Source: JACZST01 sp964195155 (GTDB lineage Bacteria > Actinomycetota > Acidimicrobiia > Spongiisociales > UBA5794). From it: a stretch of 57,920 nucleotides of DNA. Below, piece by piece: positions 1-8,503 of the stretch. The notes beneath the pieces were generated by a model, which did not search any database, was not told the origin of the DNA, and saw nothing but the letters and a program-made list of their open reading frames with translations. A program made the translations under genes and the position numbers. The stretch spans positions 1 to 57,920 of the forward strand of contig CAXMOP010000001.1 in the NCBI GenBank assembly GCA_964195155.1. The letters are read 5' to 3'. Position 1 is the first letter of the stretch; each line of letters starts with the position of its first letter.

Positions 1-129
1 GCAGTCAGGCGGCGAGCCCGACTGAGTTGCTTTCGACTAGCTCTGTAGCGATCACGCAGTCAGGCGGCGAGCCCGACTGAGTTGCTTTCGACTAGCTCTG
101 TCGCGATCACGCAGTCAGGCGGCGAGCCC
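1..129. repeat. 55-bp tandem repeat, about 2.3 copies
   Basis: Copies start at 1, 56 and 111; the third is cut off after about 19 bases. The two full copies differ at one visible position (tagcg against tcgcg near the copy end). The array is at the window edge, so more copies may lie upstream. It is non-coding as far as I can see; the long minus-strand reading frames through it are shadows. Positions 130-257 hold only a short inverted repeat (gaaggg/cccttc near 224-243) before comF. Confidence 0.9.
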
Positions 130-245
130 CTGCGAGCCGCCCAACAAAACATGGCGCAGGCCGCTCGGGCCACGGCTTCGAAAACGGCCGACCCACAAAG
201 AGACCGGATCGGCCACCTCGAGAGAAGGGTGTCACTCCCTTCCGG

Positions 246-251
246 TACGTT
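246..251 (+). promoter_or_regulatory. Candidate -10 box (TACGTT) of a leaderless comF transcript
   Basis: TACGTT fits TANNNT and ends 6 nt before the ATG at 258. There is no Shine-Dalgarno sequence. The geometry matches leaderless transcripts common in Actinobacteria, and recurs at other operon heads in this window. No convincing -35 box is visible. Confidence 0.4.
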
Positions 252-257
252 GTCGAC

Positions 258-824
258 ATGGTCTGCCTCGCCTGCACCGCTCTCACCAAAGGCGTTATCT
301 GCGCGGTCTGCGATACCCGCCTTCGGAATGCACCCGATACGGTGCGGGGCGATGGATTGCGGGTGATCGCAGCCCACACCCACGAAGGGCCGTCGCGGGC
401 ACTCATCCACGCACTCAAGTACCGGGGCGTTTTCGCTGCGGCGCTTCCGTTTGTCACCCGTCTCGCCGAGCGCATGCCACCCGACACGACTGCGCTCATC
501 CCGGTGCCGAGGGCCTGGCTTCGAGCAGCCCGATACGGCGTCGATCCCGCAGCGGTCCTGGCCGCCGGGGTTGGCCGCCTCACCGGGCTGCCGGTGATCC
601 CGGCGCTGGTTCCACCGTTGTGGTGGCGCCGCCACGCCGGCGCCCGGCGCCAGGATCGGGTGCGCATCGGGTTCCGGCAGCGTGCCGCAGCGCCTGCGGG
701 TTTTGCCCTCGTCGATGACGTGGTCACCACCGGTGCGACCGTCACCGCAGCGATGGACGCCCTGGACAAGCGACCCTCGGTGGTTTTGGCGGCAACGGTT
801 GCGCCTAGAATCGGAGGCGAATGA
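258..824 (+). CDS. comF: ComF-family phosphoribosyltransferase-like protein
   Basis: 188 residues. The N-terminus has a CxxC...CxxC zinc-ribbon-like segment (CLAC, CAVC; residues about 3-18), followed by the ComF signature ALKYRG (about 52-57), LIPVPR (about 79-84) and the PRTase phosphate-binding stretch VDDVVTTGAT (about 152-161). ComF proteins are linked to DNA uptake in competent bacteria, but the gene is also widespread in bacteria not known to be competent, so a competence role is not implied. Its stop overlaps the hpf start by 4 bp (ATGA), so the two genes are probably cotranscribed and translationally coupled. The ATG at 258 was chosen because the zinc ribbon begins immediately after it. 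Confidence 0.85.
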   Translation: MVCLACTALTKGVICAVCDTRLRNAPDTVRGDGLRVIAAHTHEGPSRALIHALKYRGVFAAALPFVTRLAERMPPDTTALIPVPRAWLRAARYGVDPAAVLAAGVGRLTGLPVIPALVPPLWWRRHAGARRQDRVRIGFRQRAAAPAGFALVDDVVTTGATVTAAMDALDKRPSVVLAATVAPRIGGE

Positions 825-1369
825 ACGTTCGTGTTCATGGCCGAAACATTGAACTCGATGACGACCTGCGCCAGCTCGCCGAAGAGCGCATCGAGCATGC
901 CGGCCGCATCTTCGATGACATCACCAATGCCGACGTCGAATTCTCCGAGTTCGCCAACCCACGGCGCAGCGACGGCCGGTATCGGGTCGAGATCACCAGT
1001 GGCGCCGCCGGCCACGTCGTTCGCGTCGAATCCGACGCATTCGATGCCAGGGCTGCACTCGACACCGCGGCAGAGAAATATGAGCGACAGCTTCGGAAAC
1101 TCAAGGAACGACTGATACAACGTTCACGGGTGCCGAGGGACAAAGCTCTCAATGAGGCCCCGGAACCGGTCGATGAGGGACTAGACCGAACGGCAAGCGT
1201 CGTGCGGAAGAAGACATTCGAGATGCACCCGATGTCGGTCGAGGAAGCTGCGCTGCAGATGGAGATGATCGGACACGATTTCTTCTTTTTCCTCGACGGA
1301 GATACCGGAAAGCACTCGGTCCTCTACCACCGTCGCGATGGCGATCTCGGTCTGATTGAGCCCGAGTAA
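821..1369 (+). CDS. hpf: Long-form ribosome hibernation promoting factor
   Basis: 182 residues. The N-terminal S30AE domain (residues 1 to about 100, beginning MNVRVHGRNIEL) binds the 30S decoding region. The C-terminal domain (about 125-182, with FEMHPMSVEEA and LYHRRDGDLGLIEP) is the dimerisation domain of long HPF, which forms 100S ribosome dimers in stationary phase. Length and two-domain order fit the long form of Actinobacteria and Firmicutes rather than short E. coli HPF. It overlaps comF by 4 bp and is followed after 25 bp by a response regulator gene. Confidence 0.95.
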   Translation: MNVRVHGRNIELDDDLRQLAEERIEHAGRIFDDITNADVEFSEFANPRRSDGRYRVEITSGAAGHVVRVESDAFDARAALDTAAEKYERQLRKLKERLIQRSRVPRDKALNEAPEPVDEGLDRTASVVRKKTFEMHPMSVEEAALQMEMIGHDFFFFLDGDTGKHSVLYHRRDGDLGLIEPE

Positions 1370-1394
1370 CGAGACCGGAGAGTGACAAGCCGCC

Positions 1395-2042
1395 ATGAGA
1401 AGACTGCTGATCGTCGACGACCTGCCCCTGTTCCGAGTGGGGATCGGTTCGGCGCTCGAAGCTGCCAGTTTTGAAGTGGTCGGCGAAGCAACCACCGCGG
1501 ATGACGCCGTGGCGAAGGCAAGAGAACTCCAGCCCGACGTGGTGCTGCTCGACATCCTGATGCCGGGGGGATCCGGTCTCGAGGTGGTCGACGAGATCAT
1601 CGCGGTGTCGCCCGGTTCGAAGGTCATGCTGCTGACCGCCAGCGAATCAGAGGAAGACCTGCTCATCGGTGTGAAGGCCGGCGCCCGGGGCTACATGACC
1701 AAGGACACGCCACTCCCCGAGTTGATCACGGCGATCGACGCAGTCGACGCCGGCGGCGCTGCACTCTCGCCGACGATGGCCGGCAAACTCCTCGACGTCA
1801 CCAACCAGCTCTTGCGCCACGAGGAGCTTCTCTCGGCCCGGAAGCCGTCATTGACCGGCCGCGAGATCGAAGTACTGGAGTTGGTGGCACAGGGCAACAC
1901 CAGCCGGGAGATCGGAGCGCTGCTGTTCATCTCCGAGAACACCGTGAAGAACCACATCCGGAACATCCTCGACAAGCTTGGTCTGCATTCCCGCAACGAG
2001 GCGGTTCTCTATGCCGTCCGCGAGGACCTGATCAGCATTTGA
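1395..2042 (+). CDS. NarL/FixJ-type response regulator (receiver + LuxR HTH)
   Basis: 215 residues. The receiver domain (about 1-120) has the acidic pair D8/D9, the phospho-acceptor D53 in VVLLDILMPGG, the switch threonine in LLTAS and the conserved lysine in MTKD. A LuxR-type helix-turn-helix fills residues about 150-215 (LTGREIEVLELVAQG, SENTVKNHIRNILDKL). It should be a phosphorylation-controlled transcription factor. No histidine kinase gene lies next to it, so the partner is unknown. Its stop codon is embedded in the first unit of a 7-bp tandem repeat. Confidence 0.92.
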   Translation: MRRLLIVDDLPLFRVGIGSALEAASFEVVGEATTADDAVAKARELQPDVVLLDILMPGGSGLEVVDEIIAVSPGSKVMLLTASESEEDLLIGVKAGARGYMTKDTPLPELITAIDAVDAGGAALSPTMAGKLLDVTNQLLRHEELLSARKPSLTGREIEVLELVAQGNTSREIGALLFISENTVKNHIRNILDKLGLHSRNEAVLYAVREDLISI

Positions 2043-2090
2043 GTCGCGAGTCGCGAGTCGCGAGGCCGAGCCCGAGGCCGAGGCCGAGGC
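2041..2090. repeat. Tandem repeat: GAGTCGC heptamers, then GAGGCC hexamers
   Basis: GAGTCGC is repeated three times at 2041-2061, followed by GAGGCC-type hexamers to about 2090. The first unit overlaps the response-regulator stop codon. The heptamer is the reverse complement of the GACTCGC-type array at 2493-2527, so the two arrays form an inverted pair around the four-helix-bundle gene. Confidence 0.9.
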
Positions 2091-2138
2091 GCGAGACTCT
2101 TCCAGTGGCCGGTCGGTTGTAGTAACTGTTAACCGCAG

Positions 2139-2561
2139 GTGTCGAACTACCAAGATCTCATTGTCTGGAGAAAGGCACATGCTGTGGCGCTCGATGTGTA
2201 TCGGGTCACGGCGGACTTTCCCAAGGTTGAGCGATACGGGCTTCAGGCGCAGATGCGACGTGCTGCCGCCTCGATCCCAACAAACGTTGCTGAAGGTTCC
2301 GGTAGATCCACCGACCGGGATTTCGCTCGCTTCATATCCAACGCTATTGGTTCGGCCAGCGAGCTCGAGTATCAGCTGCTAATGAGCCAGGATCTTGGAT
2401 ACCTCGAGGAGCCAATCTCCCGGTCCCTTCGAGATGCGGTAGTCGAATTCCGCCGGATGTTGCTGTCACTCCGCAATCACCTCATTCGGTCCGACTCGCG
2501 ACTCGCGACTCGCGACTCGCGACTCACAACTCCTTCCCAACAAACCCCTGACCTCTCGTAA
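2139..2561 (+). CDS. Four-helix-bundle protein, 23S rRNA IVP / avd-like family
   Basis: 140 residues, GTG start. The opening SNYQDLIVWRKAHAVALDVY, the central RRAAASIPTNVAEGSGR and the helix ARFISNAIGSASELEYQLL are typical of the S23/IVP four-helix-bundle family, first seen inside 23S rRNA intervening sequences and related to diversity-generating-retroelement Avd. Here the gene is free-standing; no rRNA, reverse transcriptase or variable repeat is nearby. The family core ends near residue 118. The last ~22 residues (SDSRLATRDSRL and onward) are simply a translated 7-bp repeat, so the tail was probably acquired by repeat expansion. No strong ribosome binding site. Cellular function is unknown. 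Confidence 0.8.
   Translation: MSNYQDLIVWRKAHAVALDVYRVTADFPKVERYGLQAQMRRAAASIPTNVAEGSGRSTDRDFARFISNAIGSASELEYQLLMSQDLGYLEEPISRSLRDAVVEFRRMLLSLRNHLIRSDSRLATRDSRLTTPSQQTPDLS
2493..2527. repeat. GACTCGC heptamer array (5 units)
   Basis: Four perfect GACTCGC units and a final GACTCAC. The array is inside the 3' end of the four-helix-bundle ORF and encodes its tail. It is the inverted counterpart of the array at 2041-2061. Confidence 0.92.
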
Positions 2562-2564
2562 ACT
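2559..2564 (+). promoter_or_regulatory. Candidate -10 box (TAAACT) for secA
   Basis: TAAACT ends 8 nt before the secA ATG at 2573, and no Shine-Dalgarno sequence intervenes. This suggests a leaderless or near-leaderless secA transcript. No clear -35 box. Confidence 0.35.
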
Positions 2565-2572
2565 TCGAAACC

Positions 2573-5221
2573 ATGTCCCTGCTCACGAAAGCCCTCCGGA
2601 TAGGTGAGGGGAAGAAGCTCAAGGAGTTGCAGCAGCTCGCGCTTCGCGTCAATGCGTTCGAGCCTGAGATCGAACCGCTCACCGACGACCAGCTTGCCGC
2701 CAAGACCGTCGAGTTCAGGGAGCGCTACGCCGCAGGCGAGTCGCTCGATGAGCTCGAGGCCGAGGCCTTCGCCGTCGTTCGCGAGGCGGCAAAGCGGACC
2801 CTGGGCCAGCGCCACTTCGACGTTCAGGTGGTCGGGGCCGGCGCCCTGCACGCCGGGATGATTGCCGAGATGAAGACCGGCGAGGGCAAGACGCTGGCTT
2901 CGACGATGCCCTCCTACCTGAATGCCATCGCCGACGATGGCGTGCACCTGGTGACGGTCAACGACTACCTGGCCAAGCGCGATGCCGAGTGGATGGGACA
3001 GATCCACCGATTCCTCGGTCTCTCGGTCGGCTTGATCCAGTCCGAGATGCTTCCCCAGGAGCGCAAGCCCCAGTACGACGCCGATATCACGTACGGGACC
3101 AACAACGAATTCGGCTTCGACTATCTGCGCGACAACATGGCGAAGGGCGCGGACGGCATGACACAGCGAGGCCACGCCTACGCCATCATCGATGAGGTCG
3201 ACTCGATCCTCGTCGATGAGGCGAGGACACCGTTGATCATCTCAGGTCAGGTCGGCGAAACGGGCAAGTGGTACCGAGATTTTGCCAAATACGTCGACCG
3301 TCTCCAGGAGGACGCTCACTACGAAGTCGACGAGAAGAAACGTCAGGTGGTCACCACCGAGGAGGGGGTCCACCGCATCGAGGGGATGCTCGGTGTCGAG
3401 AACATGTATGACACCGGGATGGTCGACATGGTGCACCACCTCGACGTTGCGCTCAAGGCGCAGACCCTCTACCAACGCGACGTCGACTACCTGATCCGAA
3501 ACGGCGAGGTGATGATCGTCGACGAGTTCACCGGCAGGGTTCTCGACGGACGCCGCTATTCCGAGGGCCTGCATCAGGCGATCGAGGCCAAGGAAGGCGT
3601 CAGGATAAAAGAAGAAAACCAGACATTGGCCACCGTCACCCTGCAGAACTACTTCCGGCTTTACGACAAGCTCGCCGGGATGACCGGCACTGCGGCCACC
3701 GAAGCAAGTGAGTTCGCCGAGATTTATGGGCTCCAGGTGGTCGAGGTCCCGACCAATGTGCTGGTGGGTCGCAGCGACGAGCCAGACGTCGTATACGTCG
3801 ACGAGCAGCACAAGTTCGATGCGCTCGCCGATGACATCGCAGAGCGCAATGCGGTCGGGCAGCCGGTGCTCGTTGGGACGATTTCGATTGAAAAGTCCGA
3901 GCTCCTCGCCGACCTGTTGAATCGGCGCGGGATCACGCATGAAGTGCTCAACGCCAAGCATCACGAGCGCGAGGCGCACATCATTGCCCAGGCCGGCCAG
4001 CTCGGTGCCATCACGGTGGCCACAAATATGGCAGGGCGAGGCGTTGACATCATGCTCGGGGGGAATCCGGACGAGCTGTCCAAATCCGAGCTGGCAAAAC
4101 GCGGCATCAACCTGGGCGACGCCGGGTACGAGTCTGCTTTCGACTCGGCCCTCGACCGTTTCACCGCAGAAACCGAGGCCCAGAAATCAAAGGTGATCGA
4201 AGCGGGTGGGTTGTACGTCCTCGGCACCGAGCGTCACGACTCGCGGCGAATCGACAACCAGCTGCGGGGCCGGTCGGGACGCCAGGGTGACCCCGGCGAG
4301 TCACGGTTCTACCTGTCCCTCCAGGACGACCTCATGCGCCGCTTCGCCAACGACAAGGTGGCGTCGATCATGCAGCGGTTGAAGATTCCGCCCGAGGTGC
4401 CCATCGAGCACAACATGGTGTCCAAGGCGATCGAGCGCGCACAGAACCAGGTCGAAGCGCAGAACTTCGAGATCCGAAAGAACGTCCTCAAATACGACGA
4501 GGTGATGAATACTCAGCGCACCATCATTTACCGCTGGCGTGACCAGATCCTTGCCAAGGAGGACACCAGCCAGCTTCTGACCGAGTGGCGGGCCGAGATC
4601 ATCGAGGATGAAGTGTTTGCCATGACCCTCGAGGTCGACCCAAAGGAATGGGACTGGGAAGACTTCGATACTCGGATCAAGGCGTTGTACGAGACGACCG
4701 TTGACCCATCGGGGCTGGCAGAGGCAACCGAGGCTGAGATCATCGAGGCCTACCAGGACGATGCCGACGCGGTGTACGCCGAGCGGGAGGCGGAGCACGG
4801 ATCCGAGGTCATGCGCGCTGCCGAGCGAGTCCATGCCTTGTTTGTGATCGACAACCGCTGGCGAGAGCATCTTGCGGAGATGGACTATCTCCGCTCCGGT
4901 ATCGGGCTGCGGGCGATGGGCCAGCGCGACCCGCTGGTCGAATACCAGCGCGACGGCTTTGAATTCTTCGAAGAGCTCGTCACCTCGGTCAAGCACGACA
5001 CCACGAAGCACATGTTCCATTTCGCGAGCGCCGAGCACCAGCAACATCGGCAGCAACAGGCGACGATCACGACGTCGTCGGCCAAAACGATGCAGCAGCT
5101 CAAGCAGAAGCAGGTGCAACGCTCCGGCGACAAGATCGGCCGCAACGAGGCTTGCCCGTGCGGCTCCGGGAAGAAGTACAAGCGCTGCCACGGGGCACCC
5201 GGCGCCGACCCGCTTCCCTGA
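2573..5221 (+). CDS. secA: Preprotein translocase ATPase SecA
   Basis: 882 residues, normal for bacterial SecA. It drives post-translational export through SecYEG by ATP hydrolysis at the cytoplasmic membrane. Visible landmarks: Walker A MKTGEGKT (about 100-107), the DEAD-like segment IIDEVDSILVDEARTPLIISG (about 203), VDEFTGRVLDGRRYSEGLHQ, the second ATPase lobe with TNMAGRGVDIMLGGNP and LRGRSGRQGDPG, and a C-terminal zinc-binding tail CPCGSGKKYKRCHG (about 861-874), which contacts SecB or ribosomes in other species. Complete, no frameshift. Confidence 0.98.
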   Translation: MSLLTKALRIGEGKKLKELQQLALRVNAFEPEIEPLTDDQLAAKTVEFRERYAAGESLDELEAEAFAVVREAAKRTLGQRHFDVQVVGAGALHAGMIAEMKTGEGKTLASTMPSYLNAIADDGVHLVTVNDYLAKRDAEWMGQIHRFLGLSVGLIQSEMLPQERKPQYDADITYGTNNEFGFDYLRDNMAKGADGMTQRGHAYAIIDEVDSILVDEARTPLIISGQVGETGKWYRDFAKYVDRLQEDAHYEVDEKKRQVVTTEEGVHRIEGMLGVENMYDTGMVDMVHHLDVALKAQTLYQRDVDYLIRNGEVMIVDEFTGRVLDGRRYSEGLHQAIEAKEGVRIKEENQTLATVTLQNYFRLYDKLAGMTGTAATEASEFAEIYGLQVVEVPTNVLVGRSDEPDVVYVDEQHKFDALADDIAERNAVGQPVLVGTISIEKSELLADLLNRRGITHEVLNAKHHEREAHIIAQAGQLGAITVATNMAGRGVDIMLGGNPDELSKSELAKRGINLGDAGYESAFDSALDRFTAETEAQKSKVIEAGGLYVLGTERHDSRRIDNQLRGRSGRQGDPGESRFYLSLQDDLMRRFANDKVASIMQRLKIPPEVPIEHNMVSKAIERAQNQVEAQNFEIRKNVLKYDEVMNTQRTIIYRWRDQILAKEDTSQLLTEWRAEIIEDEVFAMTLEVDPKEWDWEDFDTRIKALYETTVDPSGLAEATEAEIIEAYQDDADAVYAEREAEHGSEVMRAAERVHALFVIDNRWREHLAEMDYLRSGIGLRAMGQRDPLVEYQRDGFEFFEELVTSVKHDTTKHMFHFASAEHQQHRQQQATITTSSAKTMQQLKQKQVQRSGDKIGRNEACPCGSGKKYKRCHGAPGADPLP

Positions 5222-5269
5222 GAGTCGATGCGCTACAGTTTCGCGTTCTTGTCTGATCGAAGGAGTGAC

Positions 5270-7393
5270 GTGAGCGACGAACCCTCGGGAGCACTGGAAG
5301 CAGCGTCGGAGGCGCTCGAAGAGGCCTCGGCGGCCCTCGACGATGCGCAAGCCGACGAGGCGGGGAGCGGCCTGACCTGGAGGTCGGCGACCGAGAGCAC
5401 CGCCGACTGGCTCAACCCGTTGCTTGGGTCTCCGAGCGGTCCGTATGAGGCGGTTGCAGCCGTCGCCGCATTCGAGCCGTCGTTGATGCCGCGGACCTCG
5501 GTCCACCAGGGGATCGCGACCGGGGCATCGGTGCTATCGGCCCGGGCGCTGGGCACCGGTATCGAGCTCGGTATGCGAGCCGTGCTGCCCCGCAGCGCTG
5601 GCCTTCCGCTCAAGCTGACCGGACGAGCCGTCGTCGGTGGCGCCGGCCTTGCCCTGGCCAGCCTGCCGGACCGTGAGGATCGGGCGCTGTGGCGCGCCGG
5701 CGCCAAAAGCGCCGGTCAGGTGCTGGCCGCCACTTCAGCCTCCGGTGCCCTGTACGACATTTCCGACACACTCAGAGGGCGTTTTCGCAGGGGGAGCACC
5801 GCCCGCCCGATAGTCGGGGCATTGGGGATCGCTGGCGCCTTCGCCTTCTGGGGCCGCCGGACCCTTGAACACCGCACGTCGGTGATGCCGCGCTGGCCGA
5901 TCGAGCAGAAGAACGAGTTTCCCATGGCACTCGGCATCGGGTACGGCGTGTATGCCGGGGGAGCCGGCCTTGGCAAGGCCTACGTCGCTTCGCGCAAGGG
6001 CATCGTCCGGTTTCTCGGCCCCGGCAAGACCAAGCGCGTCCTGGGCGGCGCGATCAACGCAGCCATGTGGACCGGAGCCGCGGTCGCCGCCTACAACGCC
6101 GGGGTGGGCTACATCGGCCGCTCCAACGAGAATATCGAACCGGCCTACTCGGTGCCGCCGGTCTCCGAGCTGGTGTCAGGGAGCGAAGAGAGCCTGTCCT
6201 CGTTCGGTCACCTCGGTTTGCAGGGGCGACGCTACGTCACCGACGTGGTGTCACCGGCCCTGATCGAGGAGGTGGTCGGCGAGCCGGACGTAACTGCACC
6301 GATCCGCGTCTATGTCGGGTATAACTCGAATCCGATTTACGCAATGGGGCGTACCGAGATCGCGATGCAGGAGCTGGAGCGGACCGGTGCCTTCGCGCGC
6401 AAGTATCTGCTGCTCGTGTCTCCCACCGGCACGGGCTGGGTCGACCAGACGATGATCGAGAGCGCCGAGTTCCTGACCAGGGGCGATATTGCTACCTGCG
6501 TCGTCCAGTACGGGCGGTTTCCATCGTTCCTTTCGGTGCAGAAGGTGGCCCTCGGCCGCCAGCAGTTCCGCGCCTTGTTGTGGAGCATCAGGAACCGGAT
6601 CGCCGGGATGCCGGAGGACGCGCGGCCCAAAGTCCTCGTGTTTGGGGAGAGCCTCGGTGCCTGGGCCAGCTCCGATGTCGTCATGTACCAGGGGATCGAT
6701 GGCTTTGACCACTATGGCATCCACAAGGCGCTGTGGGTCGGGTTGCCCGGGTTGGCCAAGTGGTCTCGCAACGGGATGGCTGCGGGAAGCAGCGATCTGG
6801 TGCCTGATGGCTCGGTCAGGGTGTTCGATCAACCGAGCGAGATGGAAGAGCTCACCGCCGCCGAGCGCCGCGCACTCCGCGCCACGATCGTGAGCCACCA
6901 CAACGATCCGATCGCCCAGATGTCCACGGACACGATGATCCAGGAACCGGAATGGCTGGCGGCGAGCGAGCGCGGTCGAGGGATTCCCGAAGACATGGAG
7001 TGGTTCCCGATGGGCACCTTCCTGCAGGTCGGTGTCGATGCGATGAATGCGATGGTGACGGTTCCCGGCAATTTCGGCTCGTTCGGTCACGACTACCGGG
7101 CCGACATGGCCGCCGCGGTGTCCACGGCATACAACCTCCCCGCCACCAAGGCTCAGATCAAGGCGATCACGGAGTCGCTGGTGACCCTGGAGGTCGAGCG
7201 CGCCGACCGAATCGCCGCCTCCAAGGCCGAGGATGCGCCGGCTCCGCCTGACTATCGAGGCACGCACCTCGAGGACGCCAGCACCGGCAAGCTTCGCGTC
7301 GAGGCCGGTGTGCCGTTGCAGGGCCAGCGCACCAGCGGTGCCCAGTGGCTCAGCAGCATTGTCGGGCAGGAGAAGCCCGCGGACGTTCAGTAG
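5270..7393 (+). CDS. Membrane alpha/beta-hydrolase family protein (two-domain Abhydrolase_9-type)
   Basis: 707 residues from the GTG at 5270, which has AAGGAG 4-5 nt upstream; an in-frame ATG at 5228 lacks a ribosome binding site and would add 14 residues. The acidic start is followed by several hydrophobic segments (to about residue 300) and then a soluble domain with the nucleophile elbow VFGESLGAWAS (about 460-470) and a late GSFGHDYRAD, consistent with a Ser/His hydrolase. The layout matches the actinobacterial family with a membrane N-terminal domain and a catalytic C-terminal domain. The substrate is unknown; lipid or ester hydrolysis at the membrane is a guess. It ends 2 bp before the prfB start. 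Confidence 0.75.
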   Translation: MSDEPSGALEAASEALEEASAALDDAQADEAGSGLTWRSATESTADWLNPLLGSPSGPYEAVAAVAAFEPSLMPRTSVHQGIATGASVLSARALGTGIELGMRAVLPRSAGLPLKLTGRAVVGGAGLALASLPDREDRALWRAGAKSAGQVLAATSASGALYDISDTLRGRFRRGSTARPIVGALGIAGAFAFWGRRTLEHRTSVMPRWPIEQKNEFPMALGIGYGVYAGGAGLGKAYVASRKGIVRFLGPGKTKRVLGGAINAAMWTGAAVAAYNAGVGYIGRSNENIEPAYSVPPVSELVSGSEESLSSFGHLGLQGRRYVTDVVSPALIEEVVGEPDVTAPIRVYVGYNSNPIYAMGRTEIAMQELERTGAFARKYLLLVSPTGTGWVDQTMIESAEFLTRGDIATCVVQYGRFPSFLSVQKVALGRQQFRALLWSIRNRIAGMPEDARPKVLVFGESLGAWASSDVVMYQGIDGFDHYGIHKALWVGLPGLAKWSRNGMAAGSSDLVPDGSVRVFDQPSEMEELTAAERRALRATIVSHHNDPIAQMSTDTMIQEPEWLAASERGRGIPEDMEWFPMGTFLQVGVDAMNAMVTVPGNFGSFGHDYRADMAAAVSTAYNLPATKAQIKAITESLVTLEVERADRIAASKAEDAPAPPDYRGTHLEDASTGKLRVEAGVPLQGQRTSGAQWLSSIVGQEKPADVQ

Positions 7394-7395
7394 CC

Positions 7396-8503
7396 ATGGA
7401 GCCGACGGATCTGCGCGCCATGCTCGACGATCTTCGCTCGCGTCTCGACGATGCGCGGAGGTTCCTTTGACCTCAGTGGCAAGGAAGCCGAGCTCGATGA
7501 GCTGAAAGTCCAGGCCGCCGATCCGAACCTCTGGAATGACCGGGACCGCGCCCTCGAGGTCACCAGGAAGCTGGCGAGCCACGAGCGGACCATCCAACAG
7601 ATCGCGTCGATCGATTCGGCTCTCGACGACGCCGAGGTGCTGATTGAGCTCGGAGTCGAAGAGGTCGATCCCGAAACGCTCGAAGAGGCGGGGACGACGC
7701 TGAGTGGCGTCGAGAGCACGATGTCGCGCCTCGAACGCGAGACCCTGTTCTTCGGCCCATACGATGACCGCACCGCCATCGTCTCGATCCACGCCGGTGC
7801 CGGAGGTGTCGACGCCCAGGACTGGGCTGAGATGCTGTTTCGGATGTACATGCGGTACCTCGAGCGGTCGGAGTGGTCGGTCGAGGTGGACGAGTACCAG
7901 GTGGGCGACGAGGCCGGCATCAAGTCGGCGACGATCACGATTTCGGGAGACCACGCCTACGGATCGTTCGAGAGTGAGCGTGGGGTGCACCGGCTGGTGC
8001 GGATCAGCCCTTTCGACGCGAACTCTCGCCGCCACACCGCGTTTGCCGGCGTGGACGTGATCCCGGAAGTCGACGTGGAGGAAATCGAGATCAATCCCGA
8101 GGATCTCCGTATCGACACCTACCGATCATCCGGAGCCGGGGGACAGCATGTGAACAAGACCGACTCGGCGGTGCGGATGACCCACCTCCCGACCGGAATC
8201 GTGGTGTCGTGCCAGGCCGAGCGGTCCCAAATCCAGAACCGGGCGAGAGCGATGCAGCTGCTGGCGGCACGCCTTGCCGAAGTGTCTCGACAGGAGCAGT
8301 TGGCAGAGGTGGAGGCCATCCGGGGGGACCAGACCGAAGCGGGCTGGGGGCGTCAGATCCGCTCCTACGTCATGCAGCCGTATCAGATGGTCAAGGATCT
8401 GCGCACCGACCTCGAGGTCGGCAACATCCAGGGCGTCCTCGACGGTGACCTCGACCCGTTCATCGACGGGTACCTGCAATGGAGGAGGTCAGTAGCTGAG
8501 TAG
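7396..8503 (+). CDS. prfB: Peptide chain release factor 2, with +1 programmed frameshift
   Basis: RF2 terminates translation at UGA and UAA. The zero frame starts at ATG 7396 and runs 24 codons to CTT TGA (7465-7470); a +1 shift at CTT resumes at GAC 7469 and continues to 8503, giving about 368 residues, close to E. coli RF2. In the merged product SPF (about 204-206, codon recognition) and GGQ (about 248-250, peptidyl-tRNA hydrolysis) fall almost exactly where they do in E. coli. Reading across the shift gives RRFL-DLSGKEAEL, matching the family's continuous N-terminal helix. A start at 7451 would lose this helix. The 3' end overlaps the convergent Rieske gene by 44 bp. Confidence 0.95.
7457..7471 (+). 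promoter_or_regulatory. prfB programmed +1 frameshift signal
   Basis: An internal Shine-Dalgarno-like GGAGG (7457-7461), a 3-nt spacer (ttc), and the slippery CTT TGA C (7465-7471). This is the arrangement known from E. coli prfB, where low RF2 lets the ribosome pause at UGA and slip +1, giving autoregulation. Seen directly in sequence; that it functions here is inferred. Confidence 0.93.

Noticed and set aside
2041..2527. CRISPR array
   Set aside because: Units are 7 bp with no spacers, and no cas genes are present. The same holds for the other heptamer arrays and for the 55-bp tandem repeat at 1-129.
7396..7470. prfB as a pseudogene with an early stop
   Set aside because: The stop lies in a complete programmed frameshift signal and the downstream frame is intact with correct motif positions.
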